Shown here one piece after another: positions 35,771-48,000 of a DNA stretch of 64,000 bases. How positions within the stretch are numbered: the first letter of the stretch is position 1; each line of letters begins with the position of its first letter. The notes below the pieces were generated by a model. That model was given only the letters and a program-made list of their open reading frames with translations, was not told the origin of the DNA and searched no databases. The stretch lies in contig JAKCWW010000529.1 of the NCBI GenBank assembly GCA_026260175.1, positions 42,696 through 106,695 of the forward strand, in the 5' to 3' direction. This DNA is from Reticulitermes lucifugus (Eukaryota > Arthropoda > Insecta > Blattodea > Rhinotermitidae). The translations under genes were made by a program, and so were the position numbers.

Positions 35771-37191
35771 TTACTTGCTAAACTATTCCAGTATATGATG
35801 CTGAAGAAAGTCTGTTTATTAAGTGTCCTTGGAAAGGGATATTTATTAAATTAGAACTCATATTAACGACAACAGCACACTGTGAGGGCGAAATCAATAT
35901 TTAAGGACTCCGGCTCGCTAAATCGGTCAAAATATTCAATATTAATAATTATCCTTTAACGGGCAATGGTGATTATATGCAACGTATCAATTAGAGTTAT
36001 GTAATTCAAACTTTCCCCCAGACATAATATATGTCAGTTTCAAGCGTTCACAGGTTAAGCAATAATAATTGTCCTGATACATCATTAGCTGAATTCATCG
36101 CATAGGAGAGATATACGTTGTGTTTTGTATAAGGTACAACCCCAAATATTATGTACACGTATTATTCAGATTACCTACGCCTGTCAAAGAGTACATTGGA
36201 TGTTTTAATTTTAATAAAATGTTTAATTGGCTCTAGGACATTAAACGCAACTGAAAAATAATTTGGCAGTGGTGACCAGTAATTATGCACTCATTTCAAA
36301 TTTCGTAACATTAAAATAAAATTACTTGTTTGTCAACTTAACGTGTCAACATGTCCGTAGCGTCAAGTTTCAACCCAATACCTTTCCGGTTGCTATACTT
36401 CAGTGCAGTATCATCAGAACTGGTACACGCCCTTTACGTTACTCATCCGTTGTGTTAATATGTAAGAAAGAAATAAATGCAACAGTCCAAAAAAAACATG
36501 TATTTTTAACCAACAGCAACATGTAGAATCTCTATAAGCAAGCCATAATCAGGTGGTACAACAAGATAAATATTTAATATTGTATATCTTGCTATAGAAA
36601 AGTTGAGTTTTGAGACCTGCATCTTACATATTAATCTTTATCTTATGTACGGATTGATGATACGTGTAGTTTTCGAATGTTCCTTTTTTTTTTCTTCTTC
36701 TTCTTACTGGTGCGTTTCTTCTTCAGCATACCAGTTCGGTCAGTTCTCTCCAGTAACAGCGTTGTGTAAATTAGCTTCTAGTGTGGGCCTATGTGTACAT
36801 CACATGAAGATTTTTGCAAGGTTCAAATTCAAAATATGACACTTTAAAGGATTATATGTCATATGCTTTTTGTCCGAAAATTTCTACAAGCTCTTTAATG
36901 TAGAAAATTTGAGTTTCCCATAGTGCTGTTCCTGAGGATTCAGCTATACTGAGCTATGAAGCTGTGTTGTTAGGTGAGTGTTTCCCAATGCTATAAAGCC
37001 AGCTTTTGTTATTTATTTCTGTTTCTTCTCACAACTCGCTTACGCATCAGTCAGCTTTCGTCATATTAAATGTATATTATTCTTTTGATTTTATAGGGTG
37101 TTGATAGTGTTAATTTAAGGTATTGCTCTCTGCACTTCTACTTGTGATTCTTCATTAAACATTCAAAAGCAGTTTATTACTACATGCGGCA
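35771..37191. other. mostly unassigned; two weak hammerhead-like boxes
   Basis: CTGATGA on the - strand (36417-36411) and CTGAGGA on the + strand (36932-36938) are each followed within 30 bases by a GAAA- or GAAG-type box, but the stems do not form convincingly. Otherwise nothing. Confidence 0.3.
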
Positions 37192-37485
37192 ATAGATGGT
37201 GCAGTTGGTTGATGCACTGCGCTACCAGCAGCGGGTTCGATTTCCGATACAGTCATTGAGATTTTTCATTGACTTAATCCTTCCAGCCGCACTATGGCAC
37301 TTTGTTCGACTCAGCCTGTAACAGAAATGAGTACCAGGGTTATCTCCTGGGCGGTGAAGGCGGCCAGTGCCTATGGCTTACAACCTTGCCATCTTCATGT
37401 GCGGATAGTCCTAGAAATTCTGAAAGCCTCAACCTCCTGTAAACCTATGGGCCTGTCCAGACCTGTAATGGCACAGCTTTTGACC
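37192..37485 (+). mobile_element. tRNA-derived SINE of a second family
   Basis: An A-box-like ATGGTGCAGTTGGTTGATGC near 37196 and a B box GGTTCGATTTC at 37234-37244 are spaced as in a tRNA gene. A tRNA-unrelated body of about 230 bases follows. The open frame across it is meaningless. It does not share the family A body. Confidence 0.65.
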
Positions 37486-37734
37486 TAGCTTATTAATATA
37501 TTATTCTGATTTTAATTGTAACAATAATAATATAATATCTATAAAAGTATTCTTATTTGAAAATAATTTTGGGCATTATCTAAATAGAGACTGTGAAAAG
37601 TAGAGACTGCAGGAATGCTTTATCACAGATATGCCCCAGCATCCAGAACGACGGATCATAAAAGTAATGAAGATGCTAGGTACTGCACGGACAGTAAATG
37701 GTATATGGACGTGAAGGTGTCCCTGTACATGACA
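37486..37734. other. spacer between two SINE-type repeats
   Basis: AT-rich sequence. Nothing assignable. Confidence 0.4.
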
Positions 37735-37975
37735 TAAAGGCATAGAGTGGATGGGGAGGTGTAGCTCCACTCATTCTTAAACTTGTCACTATATGGACAG
37801 CAGTGGTCAGCCTAATGTCCAGGCCACTTTACTCCAGGGGAAAAAGCCCCGCGGTGTTCATTGATTAGGAAATTGGGTGGGTCCCATTGCCGGTCCATAC
37901 GTTTTGTTGCTTGGATTCCAAATCTGGAGCCCTTAACCGTGTCACGATACTGACTGGGCTATCAAGGGTCCTTGA
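37735..37975 (-). mobile_element. tRNA-related SINE-like repeat (family R), fullest copy
   Basis: The + strand translates in pieces as GVAPLILKLV, VVSLMSRPLYSRGKSP and IGWVP, phrases typical of a very common animal repeat. Its right end, read on the -, gives TAGCCCAGTCAGTATCG (A-box-like) followed by a worn B box (GATTTGGAATCC). The element is therefore a tRNA-headed SINE on the -, and the familiar protein-like phrases come from its antisense strand. Confidence 0.55.
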
Positions 37976-40044
37976 ATAACATATGAGAACACTAAAAATT
38001 TACCAAAACCAATGGCTAGAATATTCGAAAAAACTGCTTAAACCAGAACTTGGAGTCCTCCATGAAAACAAATCGAAAGGTAGAAGATGCCAGTTGCATC
38101 AGAAACAAAAAAGAGAAGACCTGCAATCTCCACAACCAGGGAAGACGAAAAATTAAGGCTTGATACTGATGGTGGAGAAAATGCTTTATTACATAGACGT
38201 TGATTAAATAAGAGTTTGTGTTCAGCTTTTCACTTTTACAGCAATGTCCTTTTATCCATGTACACTTCACACACAGCGAGATTCGCCTGACGGACTCAGT
38301 GTAACTTGCAGCAGATTTGGTTTTAACATGTAATTACTTCGTTGTTGACTCTTACAAAACTGCTTGAAAAGGCCCTGAAATTATTTCTAGGAATAAGTCA
38401 AAACAAAAAATAAACCAATAGAAAGCAAGTAGCACGAAGACCAACTAGCAGGATTTTAACTCACTGTGTAAAACATACGAGAGATGCCGGGGCTATATAA
38501 GACGACAGCAGAAATATAACGCTTCTCAATTTCTAAACATAAGCCTGCAGAAAGGATTTAGTTTCAATTTTTAATTTATTACAATCCTGGCAAACTTTAG
38601 AAGAGCAACAGACACTTATAAACCGTCTCAAGAAATGGGGGAAAGAGATGAGTAAATTTTAATAACGCAAACCATAAAAAACCTTTTAAAACTAGAATAA
38701 AGCTTTTAAGGATTGACGTTAATATAAATTATATGATATAAAACCTCAGGTGTAGGTCACAAGGGAAAAAATCCATGTCCATTTTAAAGATAAAGCTATT
38801 AATGCTGTTCAGGCAAATCGTGACATTTGTTGTGATAATCACAAGAAGCACATAAATACAGTACATGTTAAAGAGGAAGCACTAGATCGCACCTTGTGGT
38901 GATCTCGCTTTGGAAGAGGCTACGGACCTGTCGTAAGAGAGACTACAGAATAAATGAATGAATGTTAAAAATGTAAAGTTTCTTCAAGTTACAGCGGGTG
39001 ACATATATAAACGTATATTTAACAGTGGAATCTAAAGCTTAACTGAGGTACATCTTGAGAGATAACTTAAATACTGGGTATTAACCTACCAGCAGCAGCG
39101 GTGATAATGATAACAACAATAATAATAATAGGCCTAATAATAATAATAATGTTTATCCAAGAAGCAATATTTGTCTTAGACTAGAGACTGAATATATTTT
39201 CGGTCATTATTTTTGTGAAAATGAATCTTATACCACGTAAAGCTCAAAATCTACCGACACACATTTTCTGAGAAACTATCCTTTGGAAACGCATGTACAT
39301 TCATTGATTAATACCGGTGAACCCTAGGTACATCAAAGACGTAAAGCTGTATTAAAATATGACATAGGCCTACAATCACACTTTAAAAAATTGCCTTTCT
39401 ACGCTGTGTCTTATCTATGCTACTTACTAATCTTACGTAGTAATGCATCTGTGGCCTTTTAAGTGCGTTTGTTATTACACGTTAGTGTCTGTATGAGTAA
39501 TGGCCTACCACATATAGAAGTCATAAAGAAGGCGTGTGGAATACATACTCAGTCTCTTTGTACTGTGACTTGCTAATAAATGGAATTACATAGGTCATAG
39601 ATGGCCAGACTTTTGGACTCAGTAATCTTCTCTAAAGACAAAAAATCTGCCGCCATCTACCACAGTATATAATGTATTAATATTAAGTCAACAAGGCAAC
39701 GAAGTGTAAAATAGCATAATATAATCAAACTTATAAACGTACAATTGTTTCATTTGCTAAAATTGATCCTTTGAAACTAAAAAAAAATTCCCATAATTAA
39801 AAGGTGTTTTTCATTAACCTTCGTATTGCGAAGTTGTTGCACGTCACTGCGTATCTTGCGATAACGTGCTGAAATAGGGTTCGTAATTACTTAGGCACAA
39901 GTGAAAGTAGTGTTTCAAACGTTTATCGGTCACACAGTTTCGGTAAATTGATTTAATTATCTGTAGCTGCTATCAAACAAACAGCTATTGATCATACTGA
40001 GCGGGCAAATAAAGTTTGATAGAGACCAAAAGCGGCAGCGATCA
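37976..40044. other. unassigned; one AAT microsatellite
   Basis: (AAT)n runs split by GGCCT lie at 39113-39151. No gene or named element. Confidence 0.45.
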
Positions 40045-40134
40045 ACCAAACAACTGACCGTGTCCGACCAGACAACTGGCCGTGTCCGACCAAACAACTG
40101 GTTGCGATCGACTGGTAGATCGCAACCAGTTGTT
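40045..40134. repeat. 22-bp tandem repeat ending in a perfect hairpin
   Basis: Two full 22-base units begin at 40051 and 40073 (CAACTGACCGTGTCCGACCA and CAACTGGCCGTGTCCGACCA plus two bases). A third starts at 40095 and turns into a hairpin: AACAACTGGTTGCGATC (40093-40109) pairs perfectly with 40118-40134 around an 8-base loop. More GC-rich than its surroundings. Confidence 0.85.
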
Positions 40135-40683
40135 TTGCCACCTCTAACATAGGCGTATTAGCTACTTCGTCTCTATCACGGGCCTTTAGCAAGAAGTGTT
40201 TGTTTTAGTCACATGAGCTTCCGTTTCAAATTCATAGAATGCTTCGGCATCTCTTAATGGGTGCATTGTTAAAGATATTGCGCTGCAGTTATTGCATCTA
40301 TGAACAGTTTTGTAGTTTTACAAACTATTATGCTGTCCTAGGATGAATCTTCGTTCCTGAACAGAAAGTCACGTGTGTGGTGTAACACCTAGCAAATTAG
40401 AGGTCTTCTAGCTGCCTAAAGTTGTGGGTCGGCTGGCTGAAGTAGAGTTCAGACGTAAAGGCTGCAGCGTGTATGGTGTTAACTGGTCTGGATGTCGTAA
40501 ACCGAAGGAAGTTTAATGCAGGCCAGAGAGCTAGCTGGTGATGCAGGAAGACGCTTGTTACATGAGGATTATAGTATAACTTACAACAGTTTCACCAACT
40601 AGACTTCATGCTTCAGAATTAAACTTTGGCTATTTGTCATACTGCTAGAACCCTGGTCTTATTTCAGGACTGCATTTTCTGAA

Positions 40684-40812
40684 ATTCCTTCCTTCCTTTC
40701 TTCCGTCCTTCCTTCCTTTCTTCTTTCCCTCCTTCCGTCCTTCCTTCTTTCCTTCCTTCCTTCCCTCCTTCCGTCCTTCCTTCTTTTCTTCTCTCTTTCG
40801 TTCTTTCCTTCT
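40684..40812. repeat. CCTT-type pyrimidine microsatellite
   Basis: Imperfect CCTT, CTTT and CCGT units on the + strand, purine-rich on the other. The open frame on the - strand (lysine- and arginine-rich) is an artefact of the repeat. Confidence 0.95.
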
Positions 40813-43800
40813 TCACCTCCCACGTAATAAACATTTATAAACTTTTCCTCCATTCCTTACCAACGAAAACAATAAAGAAGTATTGCAATCACCATACCTA
40901 CAATTTTCTTGACTACTTATTCAAATAAGCACACGTATGAATGAAATATTAAACTTATTACACTTACTTTAATTAGTAAGCAAGTGTAAATGTAGATAAA
41001 GTTATCTATTCTAGACGTGAGGCCTTGAAGCCTTCAACACTACTTCAAAGTGAAAGTTCAAAGCCTGGGAAATTAGGAAGGGTAAAGGAGAGTGACGAAT
41101 AGGCCTAAATGTATACATAAATGAATCTGTTTGTATGTGTGTGAGTATACGTGAAAGCCATAATTCTCCAGAAAATAAAGAAAACTGCTTCAAATAAGGA
41201 CAGTAGTTTTAGGGCCAGAATTAGTTTGCCGTTTCCAAAAATCAAAACTTTTTCAAGGGACCTGTGTCGGGCTACGGGATTTCTGTCTCACGGAATGATT
41301 GGGTTAAAATTTGAGTTAAGCAAAATGATATGTACCTCATTTTAAATGTCTCGCTGTAGTCAATACGAAAAAGCATTCCAGAGCAAGCTACTTTTAGATC
41401 AAGGAGGAAAAGGACAAAAATATACAAAATGATTTGTTCGCATTGAATCTTTTCCCATTTGACTCACTTTAACATACATTTTAAGGGTTGATATAATTGA
41501 TTGAAAAGGAATATTTACAATTTACATTGCTTGAAAAGCCTCAATTTGGCAAAAATCAAGTTGTCTCACTAAGTGTGTATATTATGCATTTCCATCTAGC
41601 AATATTGTTAACATAGGTGACAGCTCATTCTTCAAAATTATGGGCTGCTATCTGAAGGACAAAGGTGTAAATTAGTTGGCTATTTTCAGACAGAAAAGAG
41701 GAAAAGGGTTGAATGTATGACAGGAATAAAGAATTTTAAGAAAAGGGTAGAATATTTAAAATTAGAAAAATTGTTTCCCGTTGAATTTCAACGGGAATTT
41801 GGCTCGTTACAAATAAAATGTGAATTATTATTTAGTGTGTAATGGACCTAAGCATATCGCAAAAATACTTTCGTGGAACTGCTGAGGGATCTAAGAGACA
41901 CGAATAACAGGACAATGGTGAAAACTGCTTAATTTACCGACATTTTTAGGGAGATCAAATTATCAGATGGAAGTTGGCTAGACCGGAGGGGCGTGTAGCA
42001 CTCATAGGAGGGATTTGAAATTCATACATTACTTTGTTGATAGGCTTTCAGGTTTCACAGCGGGTATTGTTCAGTTGATAGTATTCTGGAACTCCGACAC
42101 CGTGCGAGTATGTAGGTTTTCGTCGTCGTTTCGGAGAAATGTGCTACCTATAACCATTTCACAGTTCTTATTTGTCTTCATTATCATCTGTCAACCATTT
42201 GCATGGTTCTGATTGGTCACGATCGTTGCACCCATATTTGTTATCAACGCTCTTCCTTCACTAATCACTTCAACATCTACTTTGATGTAATTCGAATCAC
42301 AGCCATCACTCTGCCGCAAAATTTGTGTTTTCTTATAAGAGCAATGTCTACTTTACTTCTTGACAAGAGAGCAGTGAAATTTCGTAACATACTTAGTTGC
42401 CCTACATTAGGCCCGCGGTAGAAAATATGAGGTAATTACACACAGATAAGCTTATAATGTGCATATATAGGCTACACATCTTGCTACAACGATGTAATTT
42501 TTTACTTACTATATATATGTAATTTCATGTCACAATTAATGAGTGGAGTAACTGAGGTTATGATTCCTATATTGTACTTGTCATATTTTATTGAACCTGA
42601 TACAGTTGTATTTGAAAAATATGTTAGTGCCTTGAATATTTATCACTTTTTCCTTTTGCTTTTGGGTGTTAATATCTTCCAGGACATGACCCTTGCTTCG
42701 CATTACAAGTTTATTGAATACGAAACGCTCATACTGACGCGGGAAAGCATTATTTGATGTACTTATGCAGCACGAATTTTCTAAAAGAATTAGTCTTATT
42801 TACAGAGAGACGGACTGGAGAAACGTACAATTATAAAGGGATGTGGCTTTCAATTCCTGAAAACTGTACTGTGTTTTGGAAGGGGTCAATATTCCACTAC
42901 CACTAAGCACCAAGATATGGAAGGTTTATGAAAGGCAGAGGTAAATAAGCACGTACCCCTCATCAAAGGCGACAGGACTGTACTTGTCATTTCCATGCTC
43001 TAGTAGCTTTGGACAGTAATAAAGTCCTACTGTACCTTTGCATAGAAAATGGACTGACTCCTCAGCCCTTGTGAACTCACTGATACAAGAAACAATTCTT
43101 AATATTCTCTAATCGGAAGGACCCTGTCCCTCAGTGTATGAACATCAATTATGAAGGATTGTATGTAAAATTCGCGCATTCTAGACATAAGCTCTACATG
43201 GAGATGAAATGATAGTTCATTGACCGGCTGTTTACCGTCGGTGAATGAATTACCAGTAGCCCCATAACGTGCCTGGACATGATGGCGAATAGCAAGACAG
43301 CCTGTTACTGCAGCCAACAGCATTCCGACCGGTAAACCACATGCCAGTTGCGTTAGTGACCCAACATTCGGCACGACCAAGAAGCTTTGTAACTAAACTT
43401 GGACATTTTAACGCAGATGTGTTTTCGAAAAAAGCGACTGCAGAAATCTGTAGTCTGTCAATTATGGCACCTGACCTTTTCAACGGTTATCAGAGATTTT
43501 ATTTACATTATACGTCTGCATAAAATATAGCATTTATATGGATACGTCAAGTTTTAGAATTTTTAGAAAATGATCATATCACATTACTGCAATTTTCACA
43601 AACATTAACCTCTTATGTAGCACTCTTTTGGAATGCTTAAGAATTCCTCGTTAATAAAACATATTGGCAATATATTCCACATGTAATACTCGTACTGTAG
43701 CATCCACTACCTGTTAGGTCTTTGTTAGTAAAATATAAGCCTGCAAACATTTTACTTTATAGAGTCAGGAATTAACAGCCTGTTGTGGCAATAAGAAACT

Positions 43801-44690
43801 AAGTTTTTAAGGTTAATGATCATTAATTTCTCTCGTGGTGAGCAGGAAGTGCGTAACAAAAACATTTCTTTCCGCTATATTCTAAGTAATAAATATTTTT
43901 ACATTCAATTACTCATGCAACCAATATAATACGCACATGCGCAGATACAATGTTTTTACGTTGCAAAATGCACGACCTGACCAAACGTAAGGATTTTTCG
44001 AAAATTTATTACCACACTAAATTTCATAATTCCACGTTGAGTGGCAATAATATTCCTCCCAACTCAAACGTTTGCACTACGGCCATGTGAATATTATTAA
44101 TCCAAGGCAGTTGCAAATTATGTCCACAAAAAGAAAGAAATATAACTACCTATTATAACCAAACTTGAACAAAATCCCTCAACTCTTTCAAAATTCTTAA
44201 GAGGGACAGGCAAAGAGATAAGGTAGCAAAATAAGCTTTTCTTTCCTTAAAAAGTAAACTTAAAATACGTTCAGATAACATATATGTATAGATAGTGTAG
44301 GCATATGGGTATTACGCAACACAGGCTGGAAAACTCTGAAAGGATGGCTTATCGAGAGTGACATGCATCTCCTAAACTACTGTGAAAGAAAGCTCTTTCT
44401 CCTTTGATTGTAAACTCAAGCAACGCTTGCTTGATAATGTTCTATAGATATCTTCTAGTGGTGCAAATGTAAAAGGAAATCTCCCTTTTAGCCTGAAAGG
44501 ATGGAGCGAATGCCGCAAAGGGAAATTTAAGCCGTATGGTGTAAAACCTTCTCCTTGATATATAGACACGAAATGGGAATAGAAGTAAAACGTATGTATG
44601 ATATGTCAAATGGAGAAACATTCGTCAACTTACTAACAAGAAGAGTAGTAGGCTGCATCACGAAGGTATTATTATAGGAAACACTTCCAA
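40813..44690. other. unassigned
   Basis: Several 60-93 codon frames occur, including two overlapping - strand frames at 43099-43483, with no recognisable domain. No repeat that I can name. Confidence 0.4.
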
Positions 44691-44750
44691 ACTTAAAATT
44701 TCATTAAAGAGTTGCGAAATGTGCGAGATTTCAGGCTTCCGCCACGGTGT

Positions 44751-44933
44751 ATTTGAGGCCTTCCCTCTTCTGCTATGTTGCGTGGTGTGTGTTTGTATTT
44801 GGTTACCATCATCAAGGGTGAAGCAATCTTCTTAGACTGTTGGACACTTAAAGATGGGAAGGCTATTTTGTACCGAAACGTCCGTAACCAACACACGCCG
44901 CGCGACATTCCAGAAAAGTGAAGGCCTCAAATT
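44751..44933. mobile_element. inverted-repeat element with hammerhead-like motif
   Basis: ATTTGAGGCCTTC at 44751 and its reverse complement ending at 44933 open arms of about 50 bases at roughly 80 percent identity. On the + strand the right half reads TGTTGG (44838-44843), CTTAAAGA (44847-44854), GAAA (44875-44878), a three-pair stem III (ACG with CGT, loop TC), TA, then CCAACA (44888-44893). The two outer hexamers pair as stem I. The first box has one inserted or changed base. The left arm carries a CTTGATGA relic on the - strand. Confidence 0.5.
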
Positions 44934-44992
44934 TAAAAGTTATTACTACTAGTGAAAGGAAATTACTTCTAATTACACACTTGAAGTATATC

Positions 44993-45046
44993 CCTTTTTT
45001 TTCCAATAGCTCGACAGCCCCTTGGGGGCCTAGGCCGCCTCATTAT
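44993..45046 (-). mobile_element. SINE family A tail fragment
   Basis: T-run, then CCAATAGCTCGACAGCCCCTT and CCTAGGCCGCCTCATTAT: the 3' end of the family on the -. Truncated just inside the tail, the usual result of incomplete reverse transcription. Confidence 0.8.
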
Positions 45047-48000
45047 ACCCCTTACACATAGCATTTTTCTTTGAGTTACAACATATTCGAATAACAAAAG
45101 TCAAGAGATGGGCCCTTATGTTTGTTCGGGGGTTGGATATAGATGTGGAATTCAAGCATGGCGAAAAAATTCAGTCCTTTATAATTATCAAATAATTTGC
45201 TCTACTAACAAACGTAAATCATAGGCACCATAACAAGAGCCATAAATATAACAGTATAAATAATGAACTTGGAAGAGATATCCTAAAGTCTACTTTGTCT
45301 TCTGAGGTTTTACTGAGATACACTGACGTGAATACGCTTTAGGCCACACTAGAAAACATGAAAACCGAACCACATGTAACGTAAAAGAAAAGTTAGTTAC
45401 AGCAAAAATCAAATCTTTTATTGAATTAAACATTTATTCTCTATTATAATGTTTCGCCTATACTTTGCACACGAAAGTAATAAGAGAAATATTGTTATAA
45501 TACTGGCATGAAGCTCTTGGACATTTCAAAGGAAATTATTGCAGTTATCACCATCACTTTGCACTTATTCCACTGTAATTTTCATTATTATTTAGATTCC
45601 TTAAGAGACACTTTGAAATCACAAAACTTCTGAATATGTATTTGTTACAGACTTTAGAAGCTCCGAATAGACAACTGCGTTTACTCTAAGGCATAATAAA
45701 AATATAAATTAAGTTACGCTGCTTGCTACTAGCTTCTTCGGCCAGGGTGAACATTGTAGTACTGATTCAAGCGTACCTCTCTCATTCTTGTTTAATGCTT
45801 TTACTCCTATACGTAACTAGTATCAATTCTGACAGGGAACATGTTTAACAACAGAGTAGCCTTATATTCTCCATGAGCCACACTGAATTCTTCGTGGGCT
45901 TCTCTGGACCAACGTAATCTACTTGACGCATTTCTGGTCAGGAACACTGTGTAATACTTGCAACAGGAGTTTTATATATAAATGTATGGTATAACCTGAA
46001 AAGAATTCACGTTCGTTCCTTATAATGTTTTATTATCTAATTTTTCTGTAGCAAGGTTTGATTGCCGAGGTTATGGATCAACGAATGTGAGTGTGAGGTT
46101 GTGACTGGTGACAGAATTAGAGGGGGGGGGGTTTGGAGGATATTTAAAATATGATTGTCAAACTTCCCTGAAGGGAGGGAGGATGAACTCAAAACACTTA
46201 GCGACAAAAGTGGTTGTGGAATACAAATAGATAAACATATTTTGCCACGGAACCAATATTCTCAATAAATTAACCTGAAATCCTGACCTACTAACAGCAC
46301 GACACACAGGTTTAAGGATGTTGCCATTCCTGTTTTGATAACTGACCTCAATTTACTCTATGACAGTAATTCTTCTGTTACCGTTTACACCGTCTGTTGT
46401 ATTCTACTGAGAAAGAAACTTTCCAAAAGTTTTACAAAGTGAAAGTGATTATAATGGTAACCCGTAATTACTTGTCCTATATCTCGTTTACATCAATATT
46501 CATGATTATGTATAATCCAGCATTCAGTATAAGCTATATACTTAAAGTGTCAATTTTATTTTTAGTATTCACGGCATCGAGTAGTTTCTAATACCTTGGA
46601 GTAATATACGAGCATGTGCATGCTAACCACCAATAATACAACGTTTAATAACAAACCACTACCTGATAACGGGATTAAAGTTACCACCATTCAAATAATC
46701 AATAGTCTTCAGATTAAACTACGTTGAGTATGTTCATGTATGCCTGTACCTACGTAATTATAGCATTAACTCCTAACTCATGAGTTTCTCTTCCGTTTTT
46801 GTAGAAGAAAACGTTAATTATCTGCTAGTTCAGTGCTACTCTTGTCCAATCTCACCTCCTGTACTCCCACTAAATCTGTCTACACTTCTCTAATATTCTG
46901 GCCACTGTCTTAATTGACTGTCACTTATAGGGGCTCCTCACATTGTAATTATAGCATTAGCATCAAACTTCTACTATTTGTGCTCTTGAATTTGTATGAC
47001 GTTTTTAATAAAGAAGTTATTAAAAGAATGTACTCTACTACGGATACTAAAGGACTGAAAGATCCTCTAGTTGTGATGGATAAGACAGAGTGTTTTAATG
47101 TATCAAAATCTACATATTACACAGACATCCAAGAATCAACAACATAAATTTGAAAGACGGTACATAAATCAACTTGGAAATAGAAGTGTAGCAGGAGAGT
47201 GACAACGTAAAATTGTTCGGGAAGAGAATGCTGTGACGAAGAGAATTTATGTAGGGGAAATTGTAATACGGAACGATTTATGTATGAGCTAGGAGTGGTC
47301 GCTGGGAAAAGTGAACTATATCCTATACACGGAATTGTCTTTCAAGTTCAAACCGCAGAATAACAGATAAGGAACCAGCAGCGACACTCTCTAAATCTCG
47401 TGTAAGCCGATTTCCCGCGCGCATACGCAAGTCTCCTGTGTATTTTACATCATGATTGCCGTCTTTCAAAGTAGAGTGGATTGACTACAAGCAGATACAA
47501 GGAACGGATAATGTCGCTTCTATTCAGGGCTCTAAAGTAACTTGTCGTCTGCAGCTGACAAAATGGGCAGTTTCTTCATAAATGAAAGGACTGAAAACTT
47601 TTTAGCCTTTAAGAATTAGAACACTGTGACTACTGTAATATACCGCACATGTTAAAAGCAATTTCAATTACATAAATAAAATTTGCACCTCCTTTAATTT
47701 CAATAGTGAAGCACTTACTAAATCGTATTAAAATGCTACTGACTTTGTGAAAATTTCTGACTGCAATAACGGCCATTACAAACAACCAATCTCAAAGATG
47801 TCACTGGAGGAACTGAAAGATCAAAATGAAGGAAATTCAAAATGACATCGATATTTAACGCATTGTAGTAACACAATGAAATATATTCTTACGTACATCT
47901 GACGTGCTACAAGAATATGTGGCATGATAATGCCCTCTTATATCACAATTTAAATTAGATTTCGTTACGTTGTTAAAATTCGTAACACTATTTACATTAT

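Noticed and set aside
36405-36975. Two hammerhead-like boxes (36411-36417 on -, 36932-36938 on +)
   Set aside because: Boxes present but the stems are not convincing. Kept only as a note in the feature list.
40659-40853. Lysine- and arginine-rich - strand frame
   Set aside because: Translation of a CCTT microsatellite.
43099-43483. Two overlapping - strand frames with a hydrophobic stretch, considered as a membrane protein
   Set aside because: No splice sites, signal peptide or family match that I can support.
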